A stretch of DNA of 64,000 nucleotides from Candidatus Iainarchaeum sp. (GCA_016699555.1 CP064981.1:868001-932000), one strand, 5' to 3'. Positions 24,683-33,596 are shown, counted from the first letter of the stretch. Numbers and translations are program-made. The notes: generated by a model not told the origin, from the sequence alone.

Positions 24683-25300
24683 TTATTTCAAGTCCTTCAA
24701 GAAGAGCCACACTTCTTTTGCTTCTCTCAGTTTGATGGAATTCCACCCCAACAGCATTCCCGTGAAAATATTTTCCCAGTGGTCGTCGATGAAGAGGATG
24801 TTATTCCCGCGCGCACGGATCTTGTGCTGGAGCGAGGAAAAGAACGAAGGGAATGGCTTCATATTATGGTGCTCCCACGAGAAAAATACCTCATCAAATC
24901 CCTTGAATGTCTGGGCTTCGCGGTGATAGTGGGCTTGCGCCTCGTTCATGTTGGAAAGCAATGCGATCTTCCACCCTGCTCTCTTCAAACGCTGCAATTC
25001 TTTTTGGATGGGCTTAGGAATGAAAGCGCGTTTCTTGTAGAGACGCATCACTTGGGTCTCGAATTGTGATTTGGAGAGATCCTTGCCGATGATACTCGAA
25101 TACAACACCCGCGCGGGCATCTTCCCGGTTTGCGCAGGAATGTGCTTGAAGAGCCAATTAATCTTCAGCTTCCACAAAGACAAATGATACCATTTTGCGA
25201 GATGGCGGAGGATCCAGTACTCGGAAGAATGCAGCAATACCCCATGCGCATCCAATACGAGCCATTTCTGCGTGTGATGGGTTCCTTTGGAAGGGATCAT
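24683..25300 (-). CDS. HAD-superfamily hydrolase
   Basis: A 205-residue HAD-like phosphatase with a helical cap between motifs I and II. Motif I reads LVLDAHGVL: the nucleophile Asp is present, but the second Asp is His, as in some atypical members. Motif II is ALLSN (about residue 115), the motif III Lys is in NMKPFPSFF, and motif IV is LFIDDH. It resembles YihX/epoxide-hydrolase-like haloacid dehalogenases. The substrate is unknown. Confidence 0.8.
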   Translation of the reverse strand: MIPSKGTHHTQKWLVLDAHGVLLHSSEYWILRHLAKWYHLSLWKLKINWLFKHIPAQTGKMPARVLYSSIIGKDLSKSQFETQVMRLYKKRAFIPKPIQKELQRLKRAGWKIALLSNMNEAQAHYHREAQTFKGFDEVFFSWEHHNMKPFPSFFSSLQHKIRARGNNILFIDDHWENIFTGMLLGWNSIKLREAKEVWLFLKDLK

Positions 25301-25346
25301 TCACTAAGGAGAAATTTCCGGGTTTATAATTGCGCTTTAAGCGGAG

Positions 25347-25820
25347 TCACTCGTCGTCATTGCTGCTCTCTTGCCAGCGTGGGAGGTTGGGAATGAGGTG
25401 TTGTGCGCTAATTCTTCCAGACCCAATCACTTTGCCATTGTATGAGACGGCCACCCACCCATCTGAAAGCACTTTACTCGCATCCACCGCTTCTCTCGGA
25501 ATGCGTTTGGCTGCAAAGAACGCCTCCACTTGCTCGCGTGAAATAAAGACGACGTTCTGCGTGATGTGGTCCCCCAACAACGTAATGGCATTCGCCGTGG
25601 GAAAGAAATCTTTCCCGCCAGCGAACAATTGCAATCCCATCGCGAAGACATTCAAGCCTTTCTGGTCCAGCTCAATGCTTTCTCTGCTCATCACTGAAAC
25701 GCTCTCTTGGTATTGCGAGAAACGCCAGTTGGTCATTACGCTCAAAGGAATCCCATAGCGCGAATGCAAGTGATGCACATACTTCTTGGCATCCTGCGAG
25801 GAAAGAATAGGGACTTTCAT
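25347..25820 (-). CDS. PUA-like RNA-binding partner of the m5C methylase
   Basis: A 157-residue protein resembling the PUA-like domain usually fused to the C-terminus of NOL1/NOP2/Sun (RsmF-type) methylases. It shows LDQKGLNVFAMG, FPTANAITLLGD, VVFISREQVEAFFAAKRI and GWVAVSYNGKVIGSGRI. The start overlaps the stop of the methylase gene by 4 bases. It probably binds RNA and guides or holds the catalytic subunit. The assignment rests on pattern resemblance and gene order. Confidence 0.65.
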   Translation of the reverse strand: MKVPILSSQDAKKYVHHLHSRYGIPLSVMTNWRFSQYQESVSVMSRESIELDQKGLNVFAMGLQLFAGGKDFFPTANAITLLGDHITQNVVFISREQVEAFFAAKRIPREAVDASKVLSDGWVAVSYNGKVIGSGRISAQHLIPNLPRWQESSNDDE

Positions 25821-26773
25821 GCGCTTCCCTCCGCGTGCTTTCCATGGGACTTCACCAATTTCGCAACAAAGAAGGACTGCGAATTATTATCTTGCGGATA
25901 CAGGCGGTGCGTCCATTCCATTCCTTTCTCGAATTGACGATTGCGGAATTGAGAGAGACCAGGGCGCGTCTTGAGACCGAACAAATCGCACTTCACAATT
26001 TTCATCTCCGGGTGGGCTTTCAGCACCGTCGTCAAGACGCCTTCGCATTCCTCGGGGGACAACGTACAAACACTATACACGATCTCCCCGCCCGGACGCA
26101 CAAGCTGTACGGCTTTCTTCAATAACTGCACTTGCAATTCGGCACGCTGATACACGAGCTTCTCGGTCCAGCCCTTCAATGCCTGTGCTTTTTTGCGCAA
26201 AAGGCCTTCTCCGCTGCAGGGGGCATCCAACAAAATCTTATCGAATTGCAACGTGGAAGGGAGTTGTGTCGCATCTTGCATGCAGACGATGGCATTAACC
26301 ACACCCAAGCGGTTCAATAAGTAGCGCAGGGACTTGCAGCGCTCTTTGTTCTTTTCTACTGCGACCACGATCCCTTGGTTCTGCATCATTTCAGCGAGCT
26401 GCGAGGTTTTGTTTCCAGGAGCGGCGGCCATATCCAGCACCGTCTCGCCGGGTTTCGGCGCAAGCACGCGCGCGGGGATTTGCGAAGCCAATTCTTGCGC
26501 GTGGATGAATCCATTACGCGTTTCCCATATCCCACCCATCAACATCCAGACATTATGTAGTTGCAGCGCGTGGGGGAAGCCTTCGATCTCGGAGTATTCC
26601 AAGTGCCTTTCTTTCATCCAGGCCTTGATTTGCTCAGGGGAAGTCTTGAGCGTGTTGATGCGGATGATTTTTGGGAATTTTTTCTTGGAGATTTTCAAAT
26701 AGGCCTCGAAGTCCTTCGGCTCGGGCAAGAGTTCTTTATACCGCTCCAACAAGCGCGAGGAAAATTGGACCAT
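25817..26773 (-). CDS. NOL1/NOP2/Sun-family RNA m5C methyltransferase
   Basis: Methylates cytosine C5 in rRNA or tRNA with SAM. The 318-residue protein has an N-terminal RNA-binding region, SAM motif VLDMAAAPGNKT (about residue 115), motif IV LDAPCSGEGLL (about 190) and the motif VI Cys in YSVCTLSPEE (about 250). The usual C-terminal PUA-like domain is absent but is encoded as the next, overlapping gene. ATG 26773 is chosen over an upstream TTG. Confidence 0.9.
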   Translation of the reverse strand: MVQFSSRLLERYKELLPEPKDFEAYLKISKKKFPKIIRINTLKTSPEQIKAWMKERHLEYSEIEGFPHALQLHNVWMLMGGIWETRNGFIHAQELASQIPARVLAPKPGETVLDMAAAPGNKTSQLAEMMQNQGIVVAVEKNKERCKSLRYLLNRLGVVNAIVCMQDATQLPSTLQFDKILLDAPCSGEGLLRKKAQALKGWTEKLVYQRAELQVQLLKKAVQLVRPGGEIVYSVCTLSPEECEGVLTTVLKAHPEMKIVKCDLFGLKTRPGLSQFRNRQFEKGMEWTHRLYPQDNNSQSFFVAKLVKSHGKHAEGSA

Positions 26774-26822
26774 AATAAGCAAAAATGAGTAAAGAGGGGA
26801 TAAAAATCAGGAGGTTGATTAC

Positions 26823-27158
26823 TCAGTCCGCCAGCCTAATCCGCAGCTCTTTTCTCCCCTCAGGGATAATGGTTATTTTTTCTCCTTTCTTGAGTTTGTA
26901 GTAGTGCACGAGATCCGATGGCAAAGTAATCGCCAAGCTCCTCCCTGCATTGATAATGGGGCGCTGAAAATAGAATTTTTGGTGAAGTTGATCGCTCAAC
27001 GCCTGCATCTGTTCACTCGTGGCAAATTCTTCTTTGCATTTTTGGCATTGATAGTAAGGAGAGTCTTTGAGAATGATTTTGCCATCATTCAACGAAAGCT
27101 CTTCCATTTTCAGCAAGGCCTTGCCACCGCATAAATGACATTTTATCTCTTTTTCCAT
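26823..27158 (-). CDS. Antitoxin: YgiT-type zinc finger plus AbrB domain
   Basis: In this 111-residue protein residues 6-55 carry CHLCGG and CQKCKEEF, a two-CxxC zinc finger of the YgiT/MqsA kind. Residues 65-108 match a SpoVT/AbrB DNA-binding fold (AGRSLAITLPSDLVHYYKLK). It is encoded immediately after, and overlapping by 16 bases, the DUF4258-like gene. That order and overlap are typical of toxin-antitoxin modules; it would bind its partner and the operon promoter. Confidence 0.75.
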   Translation of the reverse strand: MEKEIKCHLCGGKALLKMEELSLNDGKIILKDSPYYQCQKCKEEFATSEQMQALSDQLHQKFYFQRPIINAGRSLAITLPSDLVHYYKLKKGEKITIIPEGRKELRIRLAD

Positions 27159-27457
27159 AACTCAACTTCCTCATCGCTGGATTCCCATAAAGTCAGGACA
27201 TGGATATATTCTTCGGTTTCTGTTTTTACGGCAGTCAGCATTGAATCCTGAATCTTGAATATCGTCTTGAACTTATTTTTGTCTTCTTTCAACTTCACTT
27301 CCTGCCGCTTAATTGCATACTCAATATCGCCGTAATTAATACCCAACACCAATGCTCGTTCCGCAAAACGCAACTTCGCATGACGCGACCATGAAACCAT
27401 CATACGCACAGGCGCATCGAAACTATTTAAATCACTATCATTTATTTTTTTGGTCAT
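27143..27457 (-). CDS. DUF4258-like putative toxin
   Basis: A 104-residue protein with the pattern SRHAKLRFAERALVLG followed by a central beta-strand region and EYIHVLTLW at the end, as in DUF4258 proteins (SKHA...RERG type) that pair with YgiT zinc-finger antitoxins and are predicted RNases. It precedes the antitoxin with a 16-base overlap. Base composition is AT-rich compared with nearby housekeeping genes, suggesting mobility. The start could be internal (Met19). Confidence 0.7.
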   Translation of the reverse strand: MTKKINDSDLNSFDAPVRMMVSWSRHAKLRFAERALVLGINYGDIEYAIKRQEVKLKEDKNKFKTIFKIQDSMLTAVKTETEEYIHVLTLWESSDEEVELWKKR

Positions 27458-27553
27458 ACCAAATTAGATGTTGGGAATTATGTGAAATAGTCTCAAAAAA
27501 AACCTAGACCCAATTCACTTATTCACGCTCAAAAAATTCTGAAAAATGGTTGA

Positions 27554-27599
27554 GTGATGCGTGCATCACCCTTCCTCGGATCCGCCCTACGAAATGGGC
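27554..27599 (-). repeat. Mosaic hairpin repeat, copy 6, inverted
   Basis: Stem B GTGATGC/GCATCAC (27554-27569), spacer CTTCCTCGGATCC and stem A GCCC/GGGC (27584-27599). The spacer CTCGG matches the other copies, while both stem sequences are different. It lies in the 349-base gap between the toxin gene and nrdJ, not beside a tRNA. Confidence 0.65.
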
Positions 27600-27674
27600 G
27601 ATGTCCTAAAATTTGCGCAATATTAAAATGCTTCAAAGCACTTATTGCTACGGAAATTTGCCCCTCCCACACAC

Positions 27675-27682
27675 ACTTAAAT
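27675..27682 (+). promoter_or_regulatory. Candidate TATA box of the nrdJ transcript
   Basis: ACTTAAAT sits about 130 bases before the nrdJ ATG. A start of transcription some 25 bases later would give a leader of about 100 bases, unusually long here and containing a 19-codon reading frame. Confidence 0.35.
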
Positions 27683-27750
27683 ACGAAAGAAATCTTTACT
27701 CACTCCACTCCCATTCGTTCCCCGATACATTGAGTGAATTTGCCAGGAAA

Positions 27751-27810
27751 ATGGCAAAAAAATATCCAGCACAGTTACGTTTATCCGCGAAAAAAAGGTG
27801 GTTCCCATGA
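27751..27810 (+). CDS. Candidate 19-codon leader ORF before nrdJ
   Basis: An ATG-started frame of 19 codons rich in Lys and Arg (ending RWFP) stops at TGA 27808-27810, which overlaps the nrdJ ATG at 27807 as ATGA. The arrangement would allow translational coupling or leader-peptide control. It is too short to judge by codon use, so the call is tentative. Confidence 0.25.
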   Translation: MAKKYPAQLRLSAKKRWFP

Positions 27811-30113
27811 ATGGCGAGACAATCGAGACAGCAATCCCCAATATCAAGAAACGCAGCGGCTCCATCGTGCCGTTAAACCAGGACAAAATTACCCTGGCCA
27901 TCACGAAGGCTTTCCATGCCACAGGAAAGGACGACGAATCCCTGGCCCTCAAAATCTCCGACCAGGTCATGAACCGCTTATTACAAGAAAAGCAAACCAA
28001 TCCCGCTGATTCCATTCCGACGGTAGAACACATCCAGGATCTCGTGGAAGAGCAGCTCATGCTTTCCGGGGAAGCCAAAGTCGCCAAAGCCTATATCCTT
28101 TACCGCGAAAAACGCAATGAAGAACGCGAGTTGAAGCGCGCCATGCTGGGAATCCCCAACGTGGAAACCAAAGTGGGGATTAACCAATTACGCGTATTGA
28201 AGGAACGTTACTTGTTGAAGGATGAAAACGGAAAGGTCATCGAGACCCCTGAACAGCTCTATCGCCGCGTCGCGGACAACATCGCACAAGCCGAGCTCTT
28301 GAGCGGAGGCAATGAGGAAACGGCCAAGCAGTGGAGCGACAAGTTCTTCCACCTCATGGACAACAACGAATTCATGCCCAACACGCCCACCCTCATGAAT
28401 GCGGGAACGGCCATCCAACAATTATCCGCGTGCTTCGTGTTGCCGGTTGAAGACAGCATTACGGGCATCTATGACACGCTCAAGCACCAAGCCATCATCC
28501 ACCAATCCGGCGGAGGAACGGGGTTTGATTTTTCACGCTTGCGCGCCAAAGGAAGCATGGTCAAATCCACCAAGGGAGTGGCATCCGGACCCATTTCCTT
28601 CATGAAAGTCTATGACGCCTCTACGCAACACATCAAGCAAGGCGGAAAAAGACGCGGAGCGAACATGGGAATCTTGCGCGTTGACCACCCCGACATCCAC
28701 GATTTCATCCATTGCAAGGACGACGGACAGAGCATCACCAACTTCAACATCTCCGTCGCGCTCACGGAAAAATTCATGCAGGCCGTAGAAAGAAATGAGG
28801 ATTATGAGCTATTGGATCCCCGCACTAAAGCGGTTGTACGAAAGGAAAACGCCAAATCATTGTATGATGAATTAGTGGCAAGCGCGTGGAAGACCGGCGA
28901 CCCCGGAATCATTTTCATCGACCGCATCAATCGCGACAACCCAGTGCCACACATCTATACCATCGAGGCCACTAATCCTTGCGGGGAGCAACCCTTAGGA
29001 CCCTATGATAGCTGTAACTTAGGCAGCATCAATTTGGCCAAATACCTCTCCCCGGAAGGAAGCGTCCAATGGGATCAGTTGCGCGAGACCGTTCGAACGG
29101 CCGTGCGGTTCTTGGACAACACCATTGACATGAACAAGTATCCCATTCCCCAGATTAGGGACATGAACAAAGGAAACCGCCGCATCGGATTAGGAGTCAT
29201 GGGCTGGGCAGATATGCTGTTCAAGCTCAATATCCCCTACAATTCCGAAGAAGGATGCCAATTCGCCGAAAAGATGGCAAAATTCATCCGCGACGAAGCC
29301 GATGCCATGTCGCAAGAGCTCGGAAAGGAGAAAGGCGTATTCTTGCATTGGAAGGGCAGCATCTATGACATGCCCAACGGACCCACTTTCCGCAACTGCG
29401 CACGCATCACCATTGCACCTACAGGGACTATTTCCATGATCGCGGATTGCAGTTCAGGAATCGAGCCCTTGTTCGCCATCTCCTTCGTGAAGCGCGTCAT
29501 GGACGGACAGGAATTGTTGTATGTCAATGACATCTTCAAAGAAGTCGCCATCAAACGAGGATTCTACAACGAGCAATTGATGGAACGCATCGCCCAAGAA
29601 GGGACTGCGGCGCATTGCGATGAGATCCCCGAGGACGTGCGCAAGACATTCGTGTGCGCGCACGATATCTCTCCGTATTGGCACTTGCGCATGCAAGCGG
29701 CCTGGCAGAAACACACGGACAATGCCATTTCCAAGACCGTGAACTTCTCGCACCACGCAACGGTGAATGAAGTCGCCGAAGTGTACATGCTGGCTTACAA
29801 GCTCGGATGCAAAGGCGTCACGATTTACCGCGACGGAAGCAAGGGATTCGAGAACCAGGTGTTGAACTTGAACGTCAAAGGCAAATCGAGCAAGCAACTG
29901 GAAGAAGAATACAAAGCAAAGGTATTGAGCGGTGCCCCGACGGTCGCTCCCGCAGTCGGAAGCGCGAATGCCAATGCCATGCATGTCACGACACCCCCAC
30001 AAGCAACGATGGGAAAAGAACTCTGCCCCAAATGCAGTAGCAAGAACTTCGTAGCCGAAAGCGGATGCGATTCCTGCAAGGACTGCGGCTATTCGGCTTG
30101 TCATGTGGCGTAA
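27807..30113 (+). CDS. nrdJ: B12-dependent (class II) ribonucleotide reductase
   Basis: Makes deoxyribonucleotides using adenosylcobalamin as radical source. The 768-residue protein has an N-terminal ATP-cone (about 15-100), the active-site blocks SGGGTGFDFSRLR (about 235), NPCGEQPLGPYDSCNLGSIN (about 390), PTGTISMIADCSSGIEP (about 535), and a C-terminal Cys motif with CPKCSSKNF and CDSCKDCGY for re-reduction. It needs no oxygen. A cobalamin adenosyltransferase gene follows 0.9 kb downstream, matching the cofactor need. Confidence 0.95.
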   Translation: MNGETIETAIPNIKKRSGSIVPLNQDKITLAITKAFHATGKDDESLALKISDQVMNRLLQEKQTNPADSIPTVEHIQDLVEEQLMLSGEAKVAKAYILYREKRNEERELKRAMLGIPNVETKVGINQLRVLKERYLLKDENGKVIETPEQLYRRVADNIAQAELLSGGNEETAKQWSDKFFHLMDNNEFMPNTPTLMNAGTAIQQLSACFVLPVEDSITGIYDTLKHQAIIHQSGGGTGFDFSRLRAKGSMVKSTKGVASGPISFMKVYDASTQHIKQGGKRRGANMGILRVDHPDIHDFIHCKDDGQSITNFNISVALTEKFMQAVERNEDYELLDPRTKAVVRKENAKSLYDELVASAWKTGDPGIIFIDRINRDNPVPHIYTIEATNPCGEQPLGPYDSCNLGSINLAKYLSPEGSVQWDQLRETVRTAVRFLDNTIDMNKYPIPQIRDMNKGNRRIGLGVMGWADMLFKLNIPYNSEEGCQFAEKMAKFIRDEADAMSQELGKEKGVFLHWKGSIYDMPNGPTFRNCARITIAPTGTISMIADCSSGIEPLFAISFVKRVMDGQELLYVNDIFKEVAIKRGFYNEQLMERIAQEGTAAHCDEIPEDVRKTFVCAHDISPYWHLRMQAAWQKHTDNAISKTVNFSHHATVNEVAEVYMLAYKLGCKGVTIYRDGSKGFENQVLNLNVKGKSSKQLEEEYKAKVLSGAPTVAPAVGSANANAMHVTTPPQATMGKELCPKCSSKNFVAESGCDSCKDCGYSACHVA

Positions 30114-30140
30114 AGCGTTTCGGTGGTCGGCACGAGCTCC

Positions 30141-30191
30141 AGGCATCATTTACAAACGATGCCTGTCCAGTTCTTTTTTGATAAAAAACTT
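30141..30191 (+). repeat. Mosaic hairpin repeat, copy 7 (B and C stems)
   Basis: Stem B AGGCATC/GATGCCT (30141-30164), linker GTCC, and an AT-rich C-like stem (30169-30191). The order and the linker GTCC match the second unit at 13285-13345. It lies between nrdJ and an AT-rich orphan gene. Confidence 0.6.
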
Positions 30192-30209
30192 CTTCAGCGT
30201 AACTGAGAA

Positions 30210-30965
30210 CTATAAAGTTATTTTTTCTCTTTTCTTTTTTGCTTGTGATTGAACTTCACGGTATTCTTGCAAGTCGTAAAACTCTGGGATAGTCGGAGCA
30301 TCTTTCCAAGTGAGATAACGTAATGTTAAGAAGCGCGTGGGTTTGATTTGAAGCTGATTCGACTGAATGGCGTAACGTAAAAATCTCAGTAAACGCGATA
30401 GTATTCTTCGCTGCTCAGGCCCATACTTAGCTTTCTCGAATGCATCGACACGCCTTGTTTTGTAATCATAGGTAAATTCTTTTTTTGCTCCATAAGGAAG
30501 AACTATGGTTATTATACTTCTAGTGGCCCGTCGCAAAGGAGCAATTGTAATAATCCCTTCTGAATACACATTTGAGTAACCATGCGTGGGGTGAATAATG
30601 TGTCTTAAATGCTTGAAATAGTGAGGAGGATTTACCGAGTCACGCGATCCTCTATTGAATGAGTCATATCTTTTTTTAGTATTTTCCTCAATAGCTTTTG
30701 AAAGACGACGTGAATCTTTTGAATAACCAGAAGTGTTTATTGAATAACGGGGAACAAAAGACCATGCTAAATTATCGTATCTTTTTCCTTTCTCATCTGT
30801 ACGAACGAGCAAACGTTCACTATTTCCTATATCGCGGGGACGCAAATGCGGATTTGTGGGGCGCACGAGATAGGGAGAAATGGTTACTAATCCTGGACGG
30901 AGTCCTTGCGCAATTTTCTTTAGTTTCTTCAAGCCCCATAATTTGGTAAATTGTCGTTGAGGCAT
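30210..30965 (-). CDS. Orphan basic protein, AT-rich gene
   Basis: A 251-residue, strongly basic protein with many Arg, Tyr and Pro (RFLRYAIQSNQLQ, FLTLRYLTWKDAPTIPEF), a beta-rich middle (IITIAPLRRATRSIITIVL) and a helical C-terminus. It has no signal peptide, membrane segment or motif I know. The gene is visibly AT-richer than the flanking reductase and cobA genes and sits beside a hairpin repeat, so transfer or relaxed selection is possible. Confidence 0.5.
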   Translation of the reverse strand: MPQRQFTKLWGLKKLKKIAQGLRPGLVTISPYLVRPTNPHLRPRDIGNSERLLVRTDEKGKRYDNLAWSFVPRYSINTSGYSKDSRRLSKAIEENTKKRYDSFNRGSRDSVNPPHYFKHLRHIIHPTHGYSNVYSEGIITIAPLRRATRSIITIVLPYGAKKEFTYDYKTRRVDAFEKAKYGPEQRRILSRLLRFLRYAIQSNQLQIKPTRFLTLRYLTWKDAPTIPEFYDLQEYREVQSQAKKKREKITL

Positions 30966-31058
30966 GCAGGAGATTGAAGTTATGTGAGATTTAATTCTAT
31001 GCTTTGCGGCATTCTCCTAACATCTTACTTTTTATCTCTGGAAAAACAAAGTAGTGAC

Positions 31059-31652
31059 ATGCCCCTCACCCCCTTTCTCGAAAAAGGATTCGTCCACGTC
31101 TACACGGGAGACGGGAAAGGCAAAACAACGGCTTCCATCGGATTGGCCTATCGTGCGATTGGGCACGGGATGAACGTCTTCATGGTCCAATTCATGAAAA
31201 TGGGCTACACGGGAGAAATACTCAATTCCATCAAATTTGATCTGCCCATCAAGATCGAGTCCTTCAACGTCGTATGCCCCAACCAAGAACAGCATGAAAA
31301 GGAAATCCGCGAGGGAACATTCGCAGGATATTGCAGGGACTGCTTTGTGCCCAATAATTATGACACGGAAATGGCCACGAAAGCATTTGAAGCGGGAAAG
31401 CAAGCCGTCGAAAGCGGAAAATATGACTTAGTCATCTTTGATGAAATCAATGTCGCACTCAACAAACAATTACTCTCCCCGGCACAAGTATTGGAGATGA
31501 CCAATCGCAAACCCGAACACGTCGAAATCGTTTTCACCGGAAGAAATGCCCCACAAGAAATTTTGGATCGCGCGGATTATGTCACGGTCATGACACTCAA
31601 AAAACACCCCTACATGAAAGGCATTTACGCACGCAAGGGAATCGAATTCTAG
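31059..31652 (+). CDS. cobA: Cob(I)alamin adenosyltransferase (CobA/BtuR type)
   Basis: Transfers the adenosyl group of ATP to cob(I)alamin, making the cofactor of class II ribonucleotide reductase. The 197-residue protein contains the P-loop YTGDGKGKTTAS near residues 14-25, the conserved GHGMNVFMVQFMK, YDLVIFDEIN near 127 and VEIVFTGRNAP. ATG 31059 is chosen because a TATA-like TTTTATC lies 24-30 bases upstream and the preceding in-frame residues do not resemble the family. The AT-rich orphan gene separates it from nrdJ. Confidence 0.92.
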   Translation: MPLTPFLEKGFVHVYTGDGKGKTTASIGLAYRAIGHGMNVFMVQFMKMGYTGEILNSIKFDLPIKIESFNVVCPNQEQHEKEIREGTFAGYCRDCFVPNNYDTEMATKAFEAGKQAVESGKYDLVIFDEINVALNKQLLSPAQVLEMTNRKPEHVEIVFTGRNAPQEILDRADYVTVMTLKKHPYMKGIYARKGIEF

Positions 31653-31728
31653 GCCATTTTACCTCGTAGAACCCGTTTCCCGAATCCATTCATTTCCATT
31701 ATAAACCCTCTTGCGCGATTTCATCTAT

Positions 31729-32391
31729 ATGACGGTCTATGTGGATACGGCCTCTCCTCAAGAAGCCGAGCAATGGGTCAAACACCCCTTCATCGCGGGG
31801 ATCACGACCAACCCCCTTCTGTTGGCCGAGCTGAAAGTAGACGATCGTTTCGAGCACCTACAACAATTATCCAAGCTCCTCACCAAAGAACAGAAACTCA
31901 TGGTGCAAGCCGTCGGAAGCACACCCGATGAGCTCTTGGAAGATGCGCGAACGATTCACGAAATGCTCCCCAAAACCGTCCTCAAGATCCCAGCGGACGC
32001 CAATGGATTCTCGATCGCTCCCACGCTCGTGAGCGATGACATCGAGTTGACTTTTACTGCGGTATTCTCTGCCGCCCAAGGAATCCTAACCGCATTCGCG
32101 GACGGGCACTTCGTTACCCCATATGTGGGAAGGATGCAGGACGCCAAAATAGACGCATGGGCGCACGTCGAAGACATGTTGGATGCATTCTCTGCGCATG
32201 AACTGGATGCCCACGTGCTCGCGGCATCATTGCGCACCCCCGAAGATGTGGCGCAAGCCTTTGCGCTGGGATGCCACGTCACGGCAAAGCCATCCATCCT
32301 CAAGCAGTGCCTTACACCCATCCAAACCGAAGCCATGGTCAAGGAATTCAACGCCACGCGCAAACTCCACAAACAAGCCGAAATGGAATAA
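31729..32391 (+). CDS. Transaldolase / fructose-6-phosphate aldolase family
   Basis: A 220-residue TIM-barrel aldolase of the short archaeal/bacterial TalC type. The N-terminal motif GITTNPLLL (about 23-31) and the Schiff-base Lys in VLKIPADANG (about 87) are present, with VSDDIELTFTAVFSAAQ and PYVGRMQD following. It may act in the non-oxidative pentose phosphate pathway or as a fructose-6-phosphate aldolase. A TATA-like TATAAA (31700-31705) lies 24-29 bases before ATG 31729. The next gene follows after 11 bases. Confidence 0.88.
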   Translation: MTVYVDTASPQEAEQWVKHPFIAGITTNPLLLAELKVDDRFEHLQQLSKLLTKEQKLMVQAVGSTPDELLEDARTIHEMLPKTVLKIPADANGFSIAPTLVSDDIELTFTAVFSAAQGILTAFADGHFVTPYVGRMQDAKIDAWAHVEDMLDAFSAHELDAHVLAASLRTPEDVAQAFALGCHVTAKPSILKQCLTPIQTEAMVKEFNATRKLHKQAEME

Positions 32392-32402
32392 GTCGTGAAA
32401 AT

Positions 32403-33596
32403 ATGCTGATTGGAATCGTCGGAAAGCCCTCCTCGGGAAAAAGCACCTTCTTTGCAGCGGCTACGCTCATCGATGTGGCGCGCGCATCCTATCCTTTCAC
32501 TACGATCGAACCCAACAAGGGAATGGGGTTCATCCGCGTCGAATGCGCGGACAAGGATTTTGGAGTGCAATGCAACCCGCGCTCGGGCTATTGCATCAAC
32601 CACCAGCGCTTCGTCCCGGTGGAAATGATCGATGTCGCGGGATTGGTCCCTGGCGCGCATGAAGGAAAAGGATTGGGGAACAAATTCCTCGATGACTTGC
32701 GCCAAGCCGATGTGCTCGTGCACGTGGTGGATATCTCCGGTTCCACCAACGAAAAAGGCGAAGCCGTCGCCATGGGATCCCACGACCCCATCCAGGATGT
32801 CAAATTCCTCGAAGAAGAATTGGATCTTTGGATGCTGGGGATCTTGCAAAACAATTGGAGCAAATTCGTACGCGCCCCCATCAGCGGAAAACAGCAACTC
32901 ATCGATTCGCTGGCTCAAAATCTTTCGGGTTTAGGTGTGCGACCCGATCAGCTCGATAAAGCGCTCATGCAGACCAAGCTCATGGAAAAGAAACTCGTGG
33001 ATTGGACCCCCGAAGAACAGCGCCTATTCATCACCGAATTGCGCAAGCGCTCCAAACCCATTGTGATCGCAGCCAACAAGATGGACTTGCCTCCATCGGC
33101 AGAGAACGCCAAGCGCGTCCGCGAGGCATTCCCACATCTTTCGGTATTTGCGTGCTCCGGCGAAGCCGAACTCACGCTCAAAAAAGCCGCCAAAGCAGGG
33201 CTTATCGATTATGTGCCGGGGAGCGCTTCCTTCACCACGCTCAAAGAACTCTCCCCACCCCAACAGCAGGGATTGGAGTACATCCGCAAGAACGTATTGG
33301 AGAAACTCGGCGGCACGGGAGTCCAAGAGGTGCTCGATCGCACGGTATTGAATGCCCTCGGCTACAAGGCCATTTTCCCGGGCGGAACAAAAGGACTCAC
33401 GGACTCCCAAGGCAGAACGCTGCCCGATTGCTTCTTGATGCCAGGAACTGCCACAACGCTCGATTTCGCATTCAAGCTCCACACGGACTTCGGGAAGAAC
33501 TTCATCAAGGCCATCGATGTCAAGACCAAGATGCTCCTGGGAAAGGACCACGTACTCAAGCATCGCGATGTGATTGAGATCGTGGCGAACAAGTAA
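32403..33596 (+). CDS. YchF/Ola1-type GTP-binding protein
   Basis: A 397-residue translation-associated GTPase. The G1 motif is GKPSSGKST at residues 7-15, G3 is DVAGLVPGAHEGKGLGN (about 78-94), and the G4-like ANKMDLP is near 225. A helical insert follows and a C-terminal TGS domain (FKLHTDFGKNFIKAIDVK) ends the protein. A Cys-containing stretch (CNPRSGYC) near 60 matches the archaeal form. Ola1/YchF proteins bind ribosomes and often prefer ATP. It follows the transaldolase gene closely, probably in one transcript. Confidence 0.93.
   Translation: MLIGIVGKPSSGKSTFFAAATLIDVARASYPFTTIEPNKGMGFIRVECADKDFGVQCNPRSGYCINHQRFVPVEMIDVAGLVPGAHEGKGLGNKFLDDLRQADVLVHVVDISGSTNEKGEAVAMGSHDPIQDVKFLEEELDLWMLGILQNNWSKFVRAPISGKQQLIDSLAQNLSGLGVRPDQLDKALMQTKLMEKKLVDWTPEEQRLFITELRKRSKPIVIAANKMDLPPSAENAKRVREAFPHLSVFACSGEAELTLKKAAKAGLIDYVPGSASFTTLKELSPPQQQGLEYIRKNVLEKLGGTGVQEVLDRTVLNALGYKAIFPGGTKGLTDSQGRTLPDCFLMPGTATTLDFAFKLHTDFGKNFIKAIDVKTKMLLGKDHVLKHRDVIEIVANK

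Noticed and set aside
27675..27806. Cobalamin riboswitch before nrdJ
   Set aside because: The conserved B12-box sequence and multi-stem core were not seen, and such riboswitches are not expected in archaea.
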